Source: Malachius bipustulatus (taxonomy: Eukaryota; Arthropoda; Insecta; Coleoptera; Melyridae). From it: 64,000 nt of DNA. How positions within the stretch are numbered: the first letter of the stretch is position 1; each line of letters starts with the position of its first letter. The notes beneath the pieces are model-generated. The model did not search any database. It had not been told where the DNA came from and worked only from the letters and a program-made list of their open reading frames with translations. Position numbers and translations under genes: made by a program. The DNA is taken from positions 40,016,929 through 40,080,928 of the forward strand of contig OU342635.1 of the NCBI GenBank assembly GCA_910589415.1, given 5' to 3'. Of the stretch, positions 23,447 through 35,414 are shown one piece after another.

Positions 23447-25845
23447 ATGAGACATCATATTCAATGATTAAAAATTTACCACCAAACGCACTGATTCACT
23501 TATGTAATATTTATAATGAATGTTTGAGAACACAAACAATTCCTGAACAGTGGAGAAATTACTTGGTAATAGCTCTACTGAAACCCAATAAACAACCACA
23601 AAATCCAGATCACTATAGACCAATAGTATTAGCTCCATGTATACTAAAGACTTTCGAACTTATAATTAAAAACAGAATAGAATGGCACATTGAAAATTCA
23701 AAAATATTCACCAGTCATCAAATAGGCTTCCGTAAGGGAATGGGCATTAACGAAAATATAACTCTTCTTACCTCCTCTATACAACTTGCATTTTCTAGAA
23801 ATCAAACAGTCTTAGCATGCTTCCTAGACATTAAGTCAGCATATGACAATGTAAACATCTCCAAATTACACGAATACCTTTCCAAGATCAAAATACCACA
23901 AAACTATTCCAACATTATTTATAATATTCTAGCGACTAGGAACATATATATCAAAGATAAATATAACAATATACATGGCCCACAATCTGCAAACAAGGGA
24001 ATAGCACAGGGCTCACCCCTAAGCCCACTTTTATTCAACATATATATCCACACAATATTCAAAGTAATCCCAAAAGGTGTAGTCCTTCTATCATACGCCG
24101 ATGACTTGTTACTCATGACTCAGGGTTCTGACATCAACTCCATGTCATTACTCCTAAACAAATCACTAAATTCACTGCATAGGTGGCTCAATAACCACCA
24201 ACTTAGCATCTCCCCGGAAAAATCAGAATATTTGTGGTTCAGGAAACGGAAATCAAAAAGTATAATCCCACCCATACGAATAGGACCTACTGAAATACCC
24301 AGAAAATCCAATATTAAATATCTAGGGGTAGAATTCAATGAGTTTTTGAATTGGAAAAATCATGTAGATAATGGAATAAAGAAAGCAAATCAAGGTATCA
24401 ATATAATTAGAGCTATCTCGGGAGTTTGGTGGGGCTCAGACCCAAAAATATCTTTACTCATATACTATAGCATGGTGAGATCTCATTTGGACTTTGGAGG
24501 GATTATAATAAATCCAATGCAGAAAACCTTAGAAAACAAAATTAATTCTACCCACTTTAAAGCTCTCAGAGCCATTACAGGCCTACTGAAGACAACTCCC
24601 ACAAATGTCCTCCTAGCCGAATGCGGAGAAATGTCTCTTGAGAATAGAAGGAAATGGCTTGCCATAAAATTTTACTTGAAAATAATAAGATACGACAAAC
24701 ATCCATTAATTCCCATTATAAGATCACTGCATCAGGAGTACCATTCAAATAATAAATATTGGAAAAACAAAAAACCCCCAAATCTAATTGCGGTCTTGCC
24801 AGAGCTATCAAAATATCAAAATATAATACGAAGAGATAAAGTGTTGCCATGTTTTGAAATTGAATATGAACATCAGTATGCAGACATCAATGTACTTGAC
24901 TTGAATATTATGAAATCAGACACTCAAATTGAACAAAAATTCTTGCAGAATATAGAAAAATATAAACACCAAAAATACAGCCTAATTTACACAGATGCCT
25001 CAAAAATTAACAAATCATCAGGAATAGGAATCCATAGCCCAGAACTAAACATATCCTTTTCATCAAAACTACCAGACTTTCTGCAGATATGTACAGCAGA
25101 AACAATAGCCATCAGCAAAGGAGTAGATTTAGCAATCTCAAAAAACTCTAAAAAAAATTTAATATTGACTGATTCTCTTAGTGCATTAGAAAGGTTAAAA
25201 AATTGTAACTTCAATTCGAGAGATGATTATATTTCCCTAAACACCAGAAGAACGATATCACAGGCAGCTAAAGAGGGTTATATATTCAAGCTATGCTGGA
25301 TTCCGGGCCACTCTAATATAACGGGAAATGAAAAATCAGACACCCTGGCAAACATAGGAAGACGTTTGAATGTACCCTTAAACCTCAAACCAGATGTACG
25401 TGACATAGAACCTGAACTGAAAAGTACATTATTCGAAAATTGGTCTACCGAATGGAAGCAACAATTCCAGTTAAAAGGCAAATGGTATAACGCTATACAA
25501 GAAAATTTCCCTAAAAAACCATGGCTCGTAACAAATAAAATAAATAATAAGAGACATCTGACGATGATAATCAGATTAAGATCAGGTCACTGCCTAAGTC
25601 AAGCTCATCTCCACAGAATAGGAATAACAGAAAATCCTTACTGCGAATGTGGTGGTTACGGCAACATATCACATGAAATCCTTGAATGCCCGATTAACAA
25701 AATTCAAAACTACGACCTATATTTTGATTTAGCAAAAAATGGAATTCAACTACCAGCTAGCCTACAAACAATACTACGAGAAATGAATGTAAAATCACAA
25801 AAAATCCTAATAAAATTCATAGAGTATAACAAGATAAAAATATAA
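23428..25845 (+). CDS. ORF2 part 2: reverse transcriptase and RNase H of the non-LTR element
   Basis: This is the continuation of ORF2 in the shifted frame; the first ATG is at 23464, but the protein clearly starts upstream. RT palm blocks are HYRPIVLAPC, HQIGFRKGMGINENI, ACFLDIKSAYDNV (catalytic Asp), GIAQGSPLSPLLFNIYI and LSYADDLLLMT (YADD). The thumb contains YLGVEFNEFLNWKNHV and WWGSDPKISLLIYYSMVRSH. RNase H follows with all four acidic positions: LIYTDASK, CTAETIAIS, ILTDSLSAL and GNEKSDTLA, with WIPGHSNITGNE between. A C-terminal Cys-His knuckle (CECGGYGNISHEILEC) closes the protein. No stop interrupts about 800 codons. RNase H and the terminal knuckle place it near I-like elements. The RT copies the element RNA at the nicked target site; RNase H removes the template. 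Confidence 0.9.
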   Translation, partial: DSATGLDETSYSMIKNLPPNALIHLCNIYNECLRTQTIPEQWRNYLVIALLKPNKQPQNPDHYRPIVLAPCILKTFELIIKNRIEWHIENSKIFTSHQIGFRKGMGINENITLLTSSIQLAFSRNQTVLACFLDIKSAYDNVNISKLHEYLSKIKIPQNYSNIIYNILATRNIYIKDKYNNIHGPQSANKGIAQGSPLSPLLFNIYIHTIFKVIPKGVVLLSYADDLLLMTQGSDINSMSLLLNKSLNSLHRWLNNHQLSISPEKSEYLWFRKRKSKSIIPPIRIGPTEIPRKSNIKYLGVEFNEFLNWKNHVDNGIKKANQGINIIRAISGVWWGSDPKISLLIYYSMVRSHLDFGGIIINPMQKTLENKINSTHFKALRAITGLLKTTPTNVLLAECGEMSLENRRKWLAIKFYLKIIRYDKHPLIPIIRSLHQEYHSNNKYWKNKKPPNLIAVLPELSKYQNIIRRDKVLPCFEIEYEHQYADINVLDLNIMKSDTQIEQKFLQNIEKYKHQKYSLIYTDASKINKSSGIGIHSPELNISFSSKLPDFLQICTAETIAISKGVDLAISKNSKKNLILTDSLSALERLKNCNFNSRDDYISLNTRRTISQAAKEGYIFKLCWIPGHSNITGNEKSDTLANIGRRLNVPLNLKPDVRDIEPELKSTLFENWSTEWKQQFQLKGKWYNAIQENFPKKPWLVTNKINNKRHLTMIIRLRSGHCLSQAHLHRIGITENPYCECGGYGNISHEILECPINKIQNYDLYFDLAKNGIQLPASLQTILREMNVKSQKILIKFIEYNKIKI

Positions 25846-26277
25846 TCCAGCAATATCTCCAACAACATATATAACTCCCTCAGTGATATATCTCGAGGCA
25901 TAAAGAAATAATTTACAAAGATATTTAATTACAATTGTTTTTTCAGATCCTTCTATTCTACTCTCTCCTGGGTTCTTGTTTCCGAGGCAACTTTTCGGTT
26001 TTGTGAAAGTCGCTTGGCCGTTGCCCTCAAGCGTGAAAAGTCTTATCCTTTGTGTGTGCTATTTGTCCCTACTAACTACCCACACCAAGTTCCAACTCAT
26101 CACCAAGTTACAAGAACTTCCTAAAGAAGAAAATCACAGTCCAACCAGGGGATGGGACATCTCAGACACTCTTCAATGAGTACCCTGGTGGCTTCAGCAT
26201 AACAAAGAAGAATAATGTGCTGGCCAAATAGCTGGTAAAAGCTAAAGGCCATAAACCCTAAAGAAGAAGAAGAAGAA
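25846..26277 (+). other. 3' UTR and AAG-repeat tail of the non-LTR element
   Basis: About 430 bp of untranslated sequence end in GGCCATAAACCCTAAAG and a run of AAG triplets (26261-26280), followed by the second copy of the target duplication. A short triplet tail rather than poly-A is typical of I-like LINEs. Confidence 0.75.
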
Positions 26278-26290
26278 GAATAATTTAAAA
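26278..26290 (+). repeat. 3' target-site duplication of the non-LTR element
   Basis: GAATAATTTAAAA, identical to 20698-20710. The first three bases are ambiguous with the AAG tail. Confidence 0.75.
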
Positions 26291-28940
26291 ACTTGTAGAG
26301 GTCTCTTGAAGTGAAAACTAACCGACAGAAAATTTGATGCTTCGTCTATTTACAAAATGTATTATAATATTTTCCTCTCAAATACTTCTACTGACAGTTC
26401 TATAATAAATTTCTCTATCATCTACTATTCCTACTACCACAACTCTAAAACAACTCTCAAGTCTATTATCGCTTGTGATTTAATCACTTGCTTTGGACCA
26501 GGTCCGCTCAATCATTTCGATTCGTTTTCGAATAATGGAAACGTCCATTTTCATCTGTAAATAACATTAAGTTTCCCAAGTAAGCTGTCAGTAATTTTGT
26601 AGTCGTTTTCGAAGTTACATAAACATTTAAATCAATAATTGAAAGAACGAAAGAAATTCATTAAATAAATTGATCAACATGAACAAATAAAGTAAGTTGC
26701 AAAGTTTCAAAGAAATTGAAATCATTGTTGATAAAATTTTTCTCTGAACTCACATCATCAATGAAACAAATTTCATTTAAATGGATGGTGACCAGTGACC
26801 ACTTTGAACATTTATTACATTACAATTTACGTACGCTGATATGCATTTTTTAATTTTATCCATTGTAAAGTTCTATTAAAAAAATATAAATTGGATAACA
26901 ACTCCCTCTTAGAGGATGAAAATAAATAATAGCAACCGCTAGTCTGTAATAGGGTAAGTCATTCTCTGAGAAAATTTTTCTTAAATTGGTAATTTGAGTT
27001 AGTTTTCAATGGGTCACTCTGTATATTCCTGTCAAAAATAATTGCTCTCAAAATTCGAGTTCATCAGGATGTTTTAGTTAATAGTTGCCACGAAAATTCT
27101 TTAATGTAGACATTAATCGACAGCTGCAGGAACAGAATGCAAAACAAAAGGCAAAAGGGATTATTTTATGACTGAAATTTTCCATTTCCTAGTTATTCCT
27201 TTATCGATAAATTTATTCATTATTTCTCAGAATTTATGGACCGTTTCCATCTTACACAGGATTAAGTGGACTTTATACTGATTTGATGAACGTTACAATG
27301 CAACTATTTGGTTCATTTTACCTTAAAGAAGTATATACAGTCTCTGAAACTTTACATTCTCTTCATTAACATCCCTGGTGAAGGCTTTTATGTTTCAAAT
27401 TCAAGAAAAATACGTCTGCTGCATTTAGCTGCATTTATTTTCCATAAAAAGAAAAAAAAATTGCGGTAAAATCTTTATTACAGCTAGGCGAGATGGAGTT
27501 TCCCACATTGTTATATTAAGAACTGCCTTATAAGAGCCTATTTGTAAAAAAAGGCAGTTAAGGAAGAAAGCGTCTTTCAATAACACTCTTAAACCAAATA
27601 TTTGCTCATTCGATGAAGAAATCTTTTATCCACCATTCAGTTCGGCACAGAGACCCATTTAGGGGGGGTCCTCGAATATAGACCTTTTCACGAGTACAAG
27701 GCGGTGCTCGATGAAAGACTTGGGAGCCCATTATAGTAATTGCATTGACATCTCGAAGCGATTCTTCTCCGAGGTGGGTATTTTATGTCAAAGAATGTTT
27801 GCGAACCGACTTAAGAAGCTCCCTGTCATATTCGTTCGTCGGGAAATCACGCATGAAATCTCTCCCCCTCGAAGATGAGTCTGCCGGCGCTCGCGAATGG
27901 AAATTATTATCGACCTCTGCGGCTGAAATTACACCCCGGGAAAACTCATTAACTCAATCAGCGATCCTCAAAAAATTATAAATTTAAAACTCGCCGCGTT
28001 TTAAATGAGAAGTTAAAAATTCGGAAATATTGTTATTACTGTTCTTAGTTATGCAAATAAATCTCGATGGTCATAATTCACCACTTCTGGAATCCCTGTT
28101 GGAATGCAATAACAAGTCAAATTCAAATAAGCGTTTGTTAGGTAATGATTTCTTTCCATGAAAAAGAGGATGAAAGTAATGATTTATATTTATATCTCAG
28201 GCACCCTAAAGGAAGCTTATTATTGTTCACATTCAATAACAGCCAACAATATAAGACATGAATTTTATAAGACCAATCATTTCATTCGAATTCGACGACT
28301 AGTAACCCTAACATTTCAAATATATTTTTTCGTTTGTTGCTTATTCGAAAAGATCTTCAATGGGTCATCGAACTCATCAGGATTGACTCTTCAATTGACG
28401 CAGTCAGTTTCTCGCTGCTTGGTCGAGCGTTCAATCTCATGAGGGGTACTCCCCCCTGAACTCCCGGCTGTTTATATTCGGAAAATATTTTCGACAAACC
28501 ACCCAAAGCATTGCATTGAAGACGGGCGCTAGAAAGAAGCAATGTCCACAAGAAACAAGCTTTGTACACAAGAAACCAGTTTCTTCCCTTCATTCTATAG
28601 AAACACACACGTCGTGCGCGCACACACACTAAGACTTTGCTTACCTGTGCCTGGACAGGAGGTGATAAAAATACTCTGTTAACATTCCTGAAGAAATCTG
28701 ATTTGGTTCGACGTTCGAAGAAATTATTTTGAGAGGAAAGAAAAGAATTAGAACAAAAAGCTAAACTCCCCAGGTGTTGTGGTGTGGACGAGCGCGTTTC
28801 TTCTTGGATCGTGTGTATTACTAATCTCTGTACTCTGCATCTGTGTGAGGATTTCTCTCCCTCTAACTTATCAACTGTTTAGATCCTCCCATCTGTCTCC
28901 CCAATCTCTAAAGCTTCAACCAAACCATCGTAATTCCTGT
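26291..28940. other. AT-rich non-coding DNA with a GC-richer island at about 27640-27980
   Basis: No gene is recognised. The island at 27640-27980 has higher GC and an unrelated 78-codon frame. A lone CACTCTGTAT motif lies at about 27005. The region near 28622 (ACTAAGAC and TTACCTGTGCCTGGACAGGA) resembles the region after the palindrome at 28961-29050, suggesting two diverged copies of one repeat. Confidence 0.35.
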
Positions 28941-28979
28941 CTTCGGTAACACTAAGACATTGTCTTAGTGTTACCGAAG
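28941..28979. repeat. Perfect 39-bp palindrome (19-bp arms, 1-bp centre)
   Basis: CTTCGGTAACACTAAGACA is followed by a single T and then its exact reverse complement. In RNA it would form a very stable hairpin with almost no loop; in DNA it could extrude a cruciform. Confidence 0.95.
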
Positions 28980-31159
28980 GCAGATTTACCTGGGCCTCGA
29001 AAAGAGGTGATCAAGCTAGGTAGTAACACTCCTGAAGAATCCTCCATCTTTTGAATAACCAAATCTGAACCGTTTCGGGCGTAAAATCATATTATAAAGT
29101 TTTTTTCTTTAATTTAATAGAAGGTGTGTGATTTCTTATTCAACTATCCATTGGAAGACTGTAAATCGAACCTAAATTATTATAATAAATTTTCCAATAT
29201 GTATCGACAAAATATCGATAACCTACCATTCATATTACTAATGATCAAACAGAATATTATTCTGCACGGCTTGTGATTTGTTAAATTAACAAGATGTAAA
29301 CAATCAGCAATTCTAATGTGATCGTATAAAAAGTATCCTGCTCAGCTCGAACGAAAACGTAGTTATTCACCACCCTCATGCATGACATTCTGAAATGTAC
29401 GCTGCCTTCTGAATTTTTTATGTGCATAAATCTTTTCCAATTTCTCTCCATTCCTGTAGGCCTAGATCAAGTTCATAGTTCCCAGGATGATCTCACAAGA
29501 GGGGCATATATTTATATTGTCACGCCTGTTAAAAATAGACGAATTTTTGAAAAGTTGAAGACTCTTAAAATTTCATTATACTCTCATGTTTCTGATTCAT
29601 CAATTTCAACTTTTTTTCAATTATAATGAGTTACCTCGGAATAAGAGGTAAATTGAAGAGCTCGTTCTTTCTAATTTACAACTTTCAAACTCTCACCGCT
29701 TCAAATATTTCCTTAAGATTTGAATAATAAGTTGAATCAATACGCTTTCACGCGGCAGCGTTTAATTCTAAGAAAAAAAATCATCTTCAATTTCTCTCTT
29801 CTGCAGGTATTAATCTTTAATGAGATTAATTTTTTTGTTGTTCCATAGTTTTGTTGGTCATTTCAGTAAAATCCATAAACAATAAATACTACTTTAAGCA
29901 TCCTAGATGAAATTATTAACTTGTACTCATTCATGTGAGTTTCAAAGATTTCGAAAATGCTTGATGCATATTATCAAAGAAACGTTAGTATTCATTCCAG
30001 AAATGCAGCTCCCAACTTTAGAAACGATTTTTTCATCGTTAATTTAAAAATGTTTACATTCACTGATACAATCATCGAACTTGCAGCTAAATATATTTCG
30101 TTTATTGATCATAACGACATTGTCGCAGAAAGTTCACTTTCCCCTAATAGGCTTCCCTTGCTCGACGGAACTTACCTTATACATCTTGATAATGGATTAA
30201 TCAAATATTCATTAGCTGCTCGATATAGCCTGCTCTCACGTTTACCTTTCACAGCTTTCATTAAAAGGTTATATGCTCAACTCCTTTATCTCTTTATTAA
30301 CACCTGGGGGATTTTCCGCATATCATAAAGTCTATGAAGGTACCATATTACAACACCCGTCAAAAAAGAAAAAAGCATAAAAAGAGCAGCGGCATAGCTG
30401 ATGTAAAATTTAGTTATTAAAACGTTTCACGAGTATAAAGTAACTTAACATGAGAGTAATTTCAAAGGCAAATTTTTTCCTGGCTATATTTTCTCGCCCA
30501 TTATACTGTTCGATTACTAATACTCTTTCACGTCAAATTGATTTTAAGGTAAGGTGTTGGAGAAATTTCTTCTTCTACATCCTCCTGCCACATCCATATC
30601 AAACGGCGTATTCATAGAAGGAAAGTGCTATCCATCCCAAGCGTCTCGATCGATTAGCCGACATGTCCTCCTTCGTCCCTGAACCGGAAGCCGACTCCGG
30701 CGGCTCTCCGGTGGTATTTATAAATAAATCATACATCGGCCGCGGCAGAAACGAGCGTGACCGGCTTCTGGCATGAATATTCATCCCTCATATTGCCAAA
30801 AGTTGGGGGGTTCAGCCGGAGCAACAGATGGTTCCGGCGTGGAGCGATCTCCCGCATCTCCCGGCTTGTGGCTGCGCTGCCAAGTCAAGCGATTTATACT
30901 CGATTTGGCTCCGTTGAAAGTTATCTGTGTATTTCTGCGGTTAGCTTGGAAAATGTGTCTCTCAGCTGGATGCTTGTACTGCGACTCTAGTAGGATTATA
31001 AATAATAACAATCCATCATCAGCCCCCATTTATTCTTTATCCCAATTTAGCTCCAGGATTCTTGACTGCAGATAATTCATATATCATAATATTAGGGCCC
31101 TTCAACAGTGAGTCGTTCTTCCATTGCTCATGATTTTATTGCTCGCAGATTTTGAACTA
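28980..31159. other. Non-coding DNA including a GC-rich island at about 30590-30960
   Basis: The island at 30590-30960 is markedly richer in GC and CpG than its surroundings and contains GCATGAATATTCAT and short frames on both strands, none recognised. It is a candidate conserved regulatory element or exon. The rest is AT-rich without features. Confidence 0.35.
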
Positions 31160-32855
31160 TACAGGGTTATCCTAAATAAGTGCGAAAAATCTTAGGGTTC
31201 TATAATAAAATTTCCTATTAAAGTGTGTCCGGAATGGCACAATTTTTGAGTTACATGGTGTAAAAAAAAAAATTTCCAGTTATTTTTTTTAGATATCTTG
31301 GGAACCGTTTAAGATACAGAGTTCAGCTTTTGTACATGTCATATCATTAATATAAGGCTACCTATTCAATACCAATTCAACTCCAAAAAGGCTTAACATT
31401 TTTTATAAAATTTTTTGTGTCCTTTTTCTATTTATTTTTTTAATTATTAGCCTAATGGTACACTGTGTGTAACTTCAACTAGGCACGTACGGTAGATGGG
31501 GTGCAACTTACGTACCCCCAATTTTTACGCAACTGGACAAATTTTGGTTTTGATATATTTTTCCAAAAGCTTGACATTTCTGGTCAAAAAGTGGATTAGG
31601 TTGGTTATGTAAATTCTCAAAAGTTTTTGAGCTATTAACCGACAATTTCATTCGTTCACTTATTTACATATAAAAATTACTCGCTGGCGAAGACATTTCG
31701 TGGGAGTTGGGCGGCTCCAAAAGCTGAGCTCACAGCGCCAAGAAGCGTGGCTGATTTTTTCTTGGCCGGGGGAGGGGGTCCTCGTGAAATCTGGAAATTT
31801 TTCGATAAGTTTACTAAAGACACCTATAACTTTTTCCCTCACAAATATCTTAACTGCGCGTATCTCAAAATCTGTTGAGAATTTTCATAACAAACCTTAC
31901 CTATGTATTTTTTGTACCAAAAATGTCCAGATTTTGGATATACAAGTTTTCCTGAATAAGTGAGAAAAATTTAAGGGGGATAATTCCTTGGCTTATCCTA
32001 AGGTAAGAAGATCCTATTAACGTGGGTCAGCAAATACACCGTTTCTGAGATACGCGGTCTCAAAGAAAAACAGTTTCCAGTTTTATTATGATACACAATT
32101 TTATGCTTATTAAGAATCTGAAATTAAATTTATAGGAACTTCAGGCGTTGCTGAAATATCCTGAAAAAACTGACAAATCGAGATTTCTTATTTTTGCCAT
32201 TGCTTTCTTACAAAAAAATATCTCTTTCAAAAAAATATGACGTCTCGACGTGACATTGCTTGCCTTATGGTTTTTTTATGACATTCGGTTAAACAAATGA
32301 ACAAAAATTTTTAAGAATTTTTTTGTGTGCTATATTATTTTTTGTTTGATTTTTTAATATTGAATGACACGAAAATATGGCGGAAATAAGAAAAACAAAA
32401 GTCGACGATGAAAACTCTGGGATCTAGTAGGTCTTGAAAATTTTCGAAATGACAGATGATAGCTTTTGGTGAATTCCGTCAACCCACAAAATTAATTTAA
32501 TTTATTTTCGATAATAAAAAAGATATGGCTGAAGTAAGAAATCCCAATTTTTAAGTTTTTCAGGACGCCTGAAGTTTCCATTTTCCTTTCAGATTCCGAA
32601 TAGGCATAAAATTGTACAGCTTTTCTCGAATTTAATCGGCCCTGTATCTTTTACCGTTTCTTAGATCCCAATGGTGGTCATTGAATTGTTAACCACCCTG
32701 TATACCGTTCAAGTTTCATACAGGTAATTTTTGCTGTAATAGAAGACTAATAAATAGAAAAAAAAACACACAAAAATTCATTTAAAAATATTAAGTCGCT
32801 TTGGAGTTGCTTATAACAAAATTTAATTTTTTTGGCATATTGAACACCCTGTATC
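31160..32855. repeat. Diverged repeat cluster with CAGGGT/CACCCTG ends
   Basis: The cluster starts at TACAGGGTTATCCTAAATAAG and has CACCCTGTAT motifs near 32694 and 32847. The block CCTAAATAAGTGCGAAAAAT at 31171 recurs as CCTGAATAAGTGAGAAAAAT at 31951. A separate diverged inverted repeat of roughly 100 bp pairs about 32089-32200 with 32525-32625 (shared core ACTTCAGGCGT). I read this as several partly overlapping copies of small DNA elements. No transposase frame was seen. Confidence 0.55.
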
Positions 32856-33211
32856 TTCGTTAATACCCATCTTAGAGCATGGGTTCATTGCCTTAAACTT
32901 AAGTAAATATTCTACGGTCGAAGGTTGTCTCCTTTATTCTGATGGAGTTGGTGAATTTTTTTATAAAATATTTAAAAAAATTTAAATCCTCTTCATTTTT
33001 TTTTATATTTATTTTATTATTGTAGTTATGATCAGCTCGCGGAAGGTTATGGAGTGATGATAATTAATAACATTATAGGGTATAGGTTCAAATGCCCGCT
33101 AGTTCAGAAATATCTAGAAATTCGAGGGAGGAAACGCAATCTGCATCGATGTGCCATCTCGAACGTTTTATATCATTCATATCAAGTATTCAAAAAAGTC
33201 TCCCATTAACA
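32856..33211. other. Non-coding spacer before the foldback
   Basis: AT-rich, nothing recognised except T-rich tracts. Confidence 0.35.
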
Positions 33212-33977
33212 CAGCAGGACCGGTATTTCGTAAACAGACCGGGGAAATCTATTTTTTTTATTTTTTCAGTCGATGGAGTCGGACCTTCCCTGTCTTTTGA
33301 CATGTGTCTTAGGTTGGGTCGGGGTGGGGGGAGGGGGCGCATGCTTTTAAATTTTACTGAAAATGAATTTTATCAGAAAAACGGGTATATTTGAGCCGGA
33401 TTTGATCTGACAAAAAAATTATGGTATCAAAAATTGAAGAGCTTGACTAAACACGGAAGTTCGTTCTGACCTAAACCCTTTAGCTCAACTGGTTCGCGAA
33501 ATATTGCGATATTAAGGGAGCAAAAATGAATAAAAATTTTACTGAATTTTGCTCGGCAGGTGGTGGAGTTAGGGCGTCAATTTTTTGCGAGAGGGAGGGT
33601 GCCACCGAGTACTTTAAAGGGCCGGAGGGAGGGGGTGGTGGGCCAATTAGGAAGGGAGATATGGGGGTGAGAAGAAAAATACGGAAACGCTCGTAAAAAG
33701 TTTATTTATTGACCTACAGAGACCAGGCACCACTCATTTTCTTCGTTTTTTTATCTACTACCCGGCAGTCATGGCAAAAAAAAATATTTTTGCAAATAAG
33801 CGCTTCGCGCGCAATTTAAAAAAAATCTCTTTTTTTCTCGCGTTTTTGGGGATGAAGCACGGGGGTGGGGAAAATTTTTTTTCACCACTGAACGGCATTT
33901 TTTTAATCTTTAATTTGAGCTTAATTTTAACCCGATCCGACCATAAATAAGGGCACAACAAACCGGCAAACTCTAGG
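33212..33977 (+). repeat. Left arm of the foldback
   Basis: It runs from CAGCAGGACCGG to the inner CTCTAG. It contains G-rich runs at 33316-33337 (GGG, GGGG, GGGGGG and GGGGG separated by one or two bases) and at about 33625-33650, which could form G-quadruplexes. Confidence 0.85.
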
Positions 33978-34632
33978 CTTTATTGCGGGCGAATGGAGAG
34001 GGGTGGGGGTGGGAGGGAGAAAACATTCTTGTTAGGCTCATTGGAAAGAGAAAACATTTATTTATCTATTTATTTATTTGTTTTTTTTTTCGTGCGTATC
34101 TATATACATCAGTTATACATGAAGATCTCTCTTTAAACCGGGCGAGAAAGATACCCGAGCAGCCGTGGGCGGAGCTTACGCTCTCCGCTTGTGTATACTC
34201 CGGGCACAGTCACGATCGGCCGGAAACGCGCGCTCGGAATTTATTTTCGAATGCTTGTTCGCTCGTACCTCGCTCAATTATGGATCGATTTTGAAAATTC
34301 TTGCTTGCTTTTGATCGCTGAACGATCGGGAATGAAAAAACACATCGAGTTACTGTTTTTTCATCTGCTGGCGGGTCGATTTTTCTTACATTTGGGCCGT
34401 TGTTGGTCTTGTTTTTCATTCTCAGTCGTGCTCTCTTATCTTGCTAGCCTTCTATTGTTTTCCCGGGATGACGCGCCGGGTTCACGAAAACAATAGACAG
34501 GTACACAATAGAAAGAGGCGCTACACAAAAGGCTGCATCTCGATCTATTCATGGTCAAGCGAGTGCAGCACATGGCTGCTTCAGGTAAGAAAATTATTTC
34601 GAGAATGGATGAAAGAGTGTTTCCCAACTTTC
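33978..34632. other. Unique spacer of the foldback
   Basis: About 655 bp unlike the arms, partly GC/CpG-rich (34140-34240). It carries an ATTT-rich microsatellite at about 34058-34083, a 12-bp hairpin (TCTATTGTTTTC at 34451 and its inverse at 34486), and at 34572 the sequence ATGGCTGCTTCAG followed by GTAAGA, which looks like a short first coding exon with a splice donor. It may be captured host sequence or the element's own promoter region. No protein is recognised. Confidence 0.45.
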
Positions 34633-35414
34633 TCTAGACTTTGCCGGTTCGTTGTGCTCTTATTTATGATCGGATCGGGTTCAAGTGGGGCTCAAATTAA
34701 AGATAAAAAAATGCCGTTCAGTGGTGAAAAAAAAAATTCCCCACCCCCTTCCTTCACCCCCAAAAACGCGAGAAAAAAAATGACTTTTTTTTATTGCGCG
34801 CCAAGCGCGCATTTGCGAAAATATTTTTTTTATAGAATTTTTTTGCCATAACTACCGGGTAGTAGATAAAAAACGAAGAAAATGAGTGGTGCCTGGTCTC
34901 TGTAGGTCAATAAATAAACTTTTTACGAGCGTTTCCGTATTTTTCTTCTCACCCCCATATCTCCCCTCCTAATTGGCCCACCACCCCCTCCCTCCGGCCC
35001 GTCAAAGTACTCGGTGGCACCCTTCCTCTCGCAAAAAATTGATGCCCTAACTCCACCATCTGCCGAGCAAAAGTCAGTAAAATTTTTATTCATTTTTGCA
35101 CCCTTAATATCGCAATATTTCGCGAACCAGTTGAGCTAAAGGGTTCAGGTCGGAACGAACTTTCGTGTTTAGTCAAGCTCTTCAATTTTCTTTACCATAA
35201 TTTTTTGTCAGATCCAATCCGGCTCAGATTTACCCGTTTTTCCGATAAAATTCATTTTCAGTAAATTTTAAAAGCGTGCCCCCCTCCTCCCCACCCCGAC
35301 CCAACCTAAGACACATGTCAAAAGACAGGGAAGGTCCGACTCCATCGACTGAAAAAATAAAAAAATAGATTTCCCCGGTCTGTTTACGAGCTGTTTATTT
35401 TACCGGTCCTGCTG
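34633..35414 (-). repeat. Right arm of the foldback
   Basis: Inverted copy of 33212-33977, ending CCGGTCCTGCTG. The C-rich counterpart of the G-rich run lies at about 35279-35302. Confidence 0.85.

Larger units (their letters stand above)
20711..26277 (+). mobile_element. Full-length non-LTR (LINE) retrotransposon, I-like, about 5.57 kb
   Basis: The element comprises a 5' UTR of about 200 bp, ORF1 with three CCHC-type knuckles, ORF2 with endonuclease, reverse transcriptase and RNase H, a 3' UTR of about 430 bp and a short AAG-repeat tail, bounded by a 13-bp direct repeat. This architecture is that of the I/Jockey group, which moves by nicking target DNA and priming reverse transcription there. 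Because it carries RNase H and ends in a simple triplet repeat, I favour the I-like clade; a tree would decide. It is complete except for one frame break in an A11 run and one unusual endonuclease residue, so it is probably a recent insertion. Confidence 0.85.
33212..35414. mobile_element. 2.2-kb foldback element with long inverted arms
   Basis: Two long arms (33212-33977 and 34633-35414) are inverted copies of one another along their whole length and enclose a unique spacer of about 655 bp. The outer ends read CAGCAGGACCGG and CCGGTCCTGCTG. Arm identity looks high by eye (I would guess 85-90%), with scattered substitutions and small indels, for example extra bases near the right outer end. 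No transposase is encoded in the arms. This fits a non-autonomous DNA transposon with very long terminal inverted repeats, or a foldback element. A clear target duplication was not found, so a local inverted duplication cannot be excluded. Confidence 0.8.
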
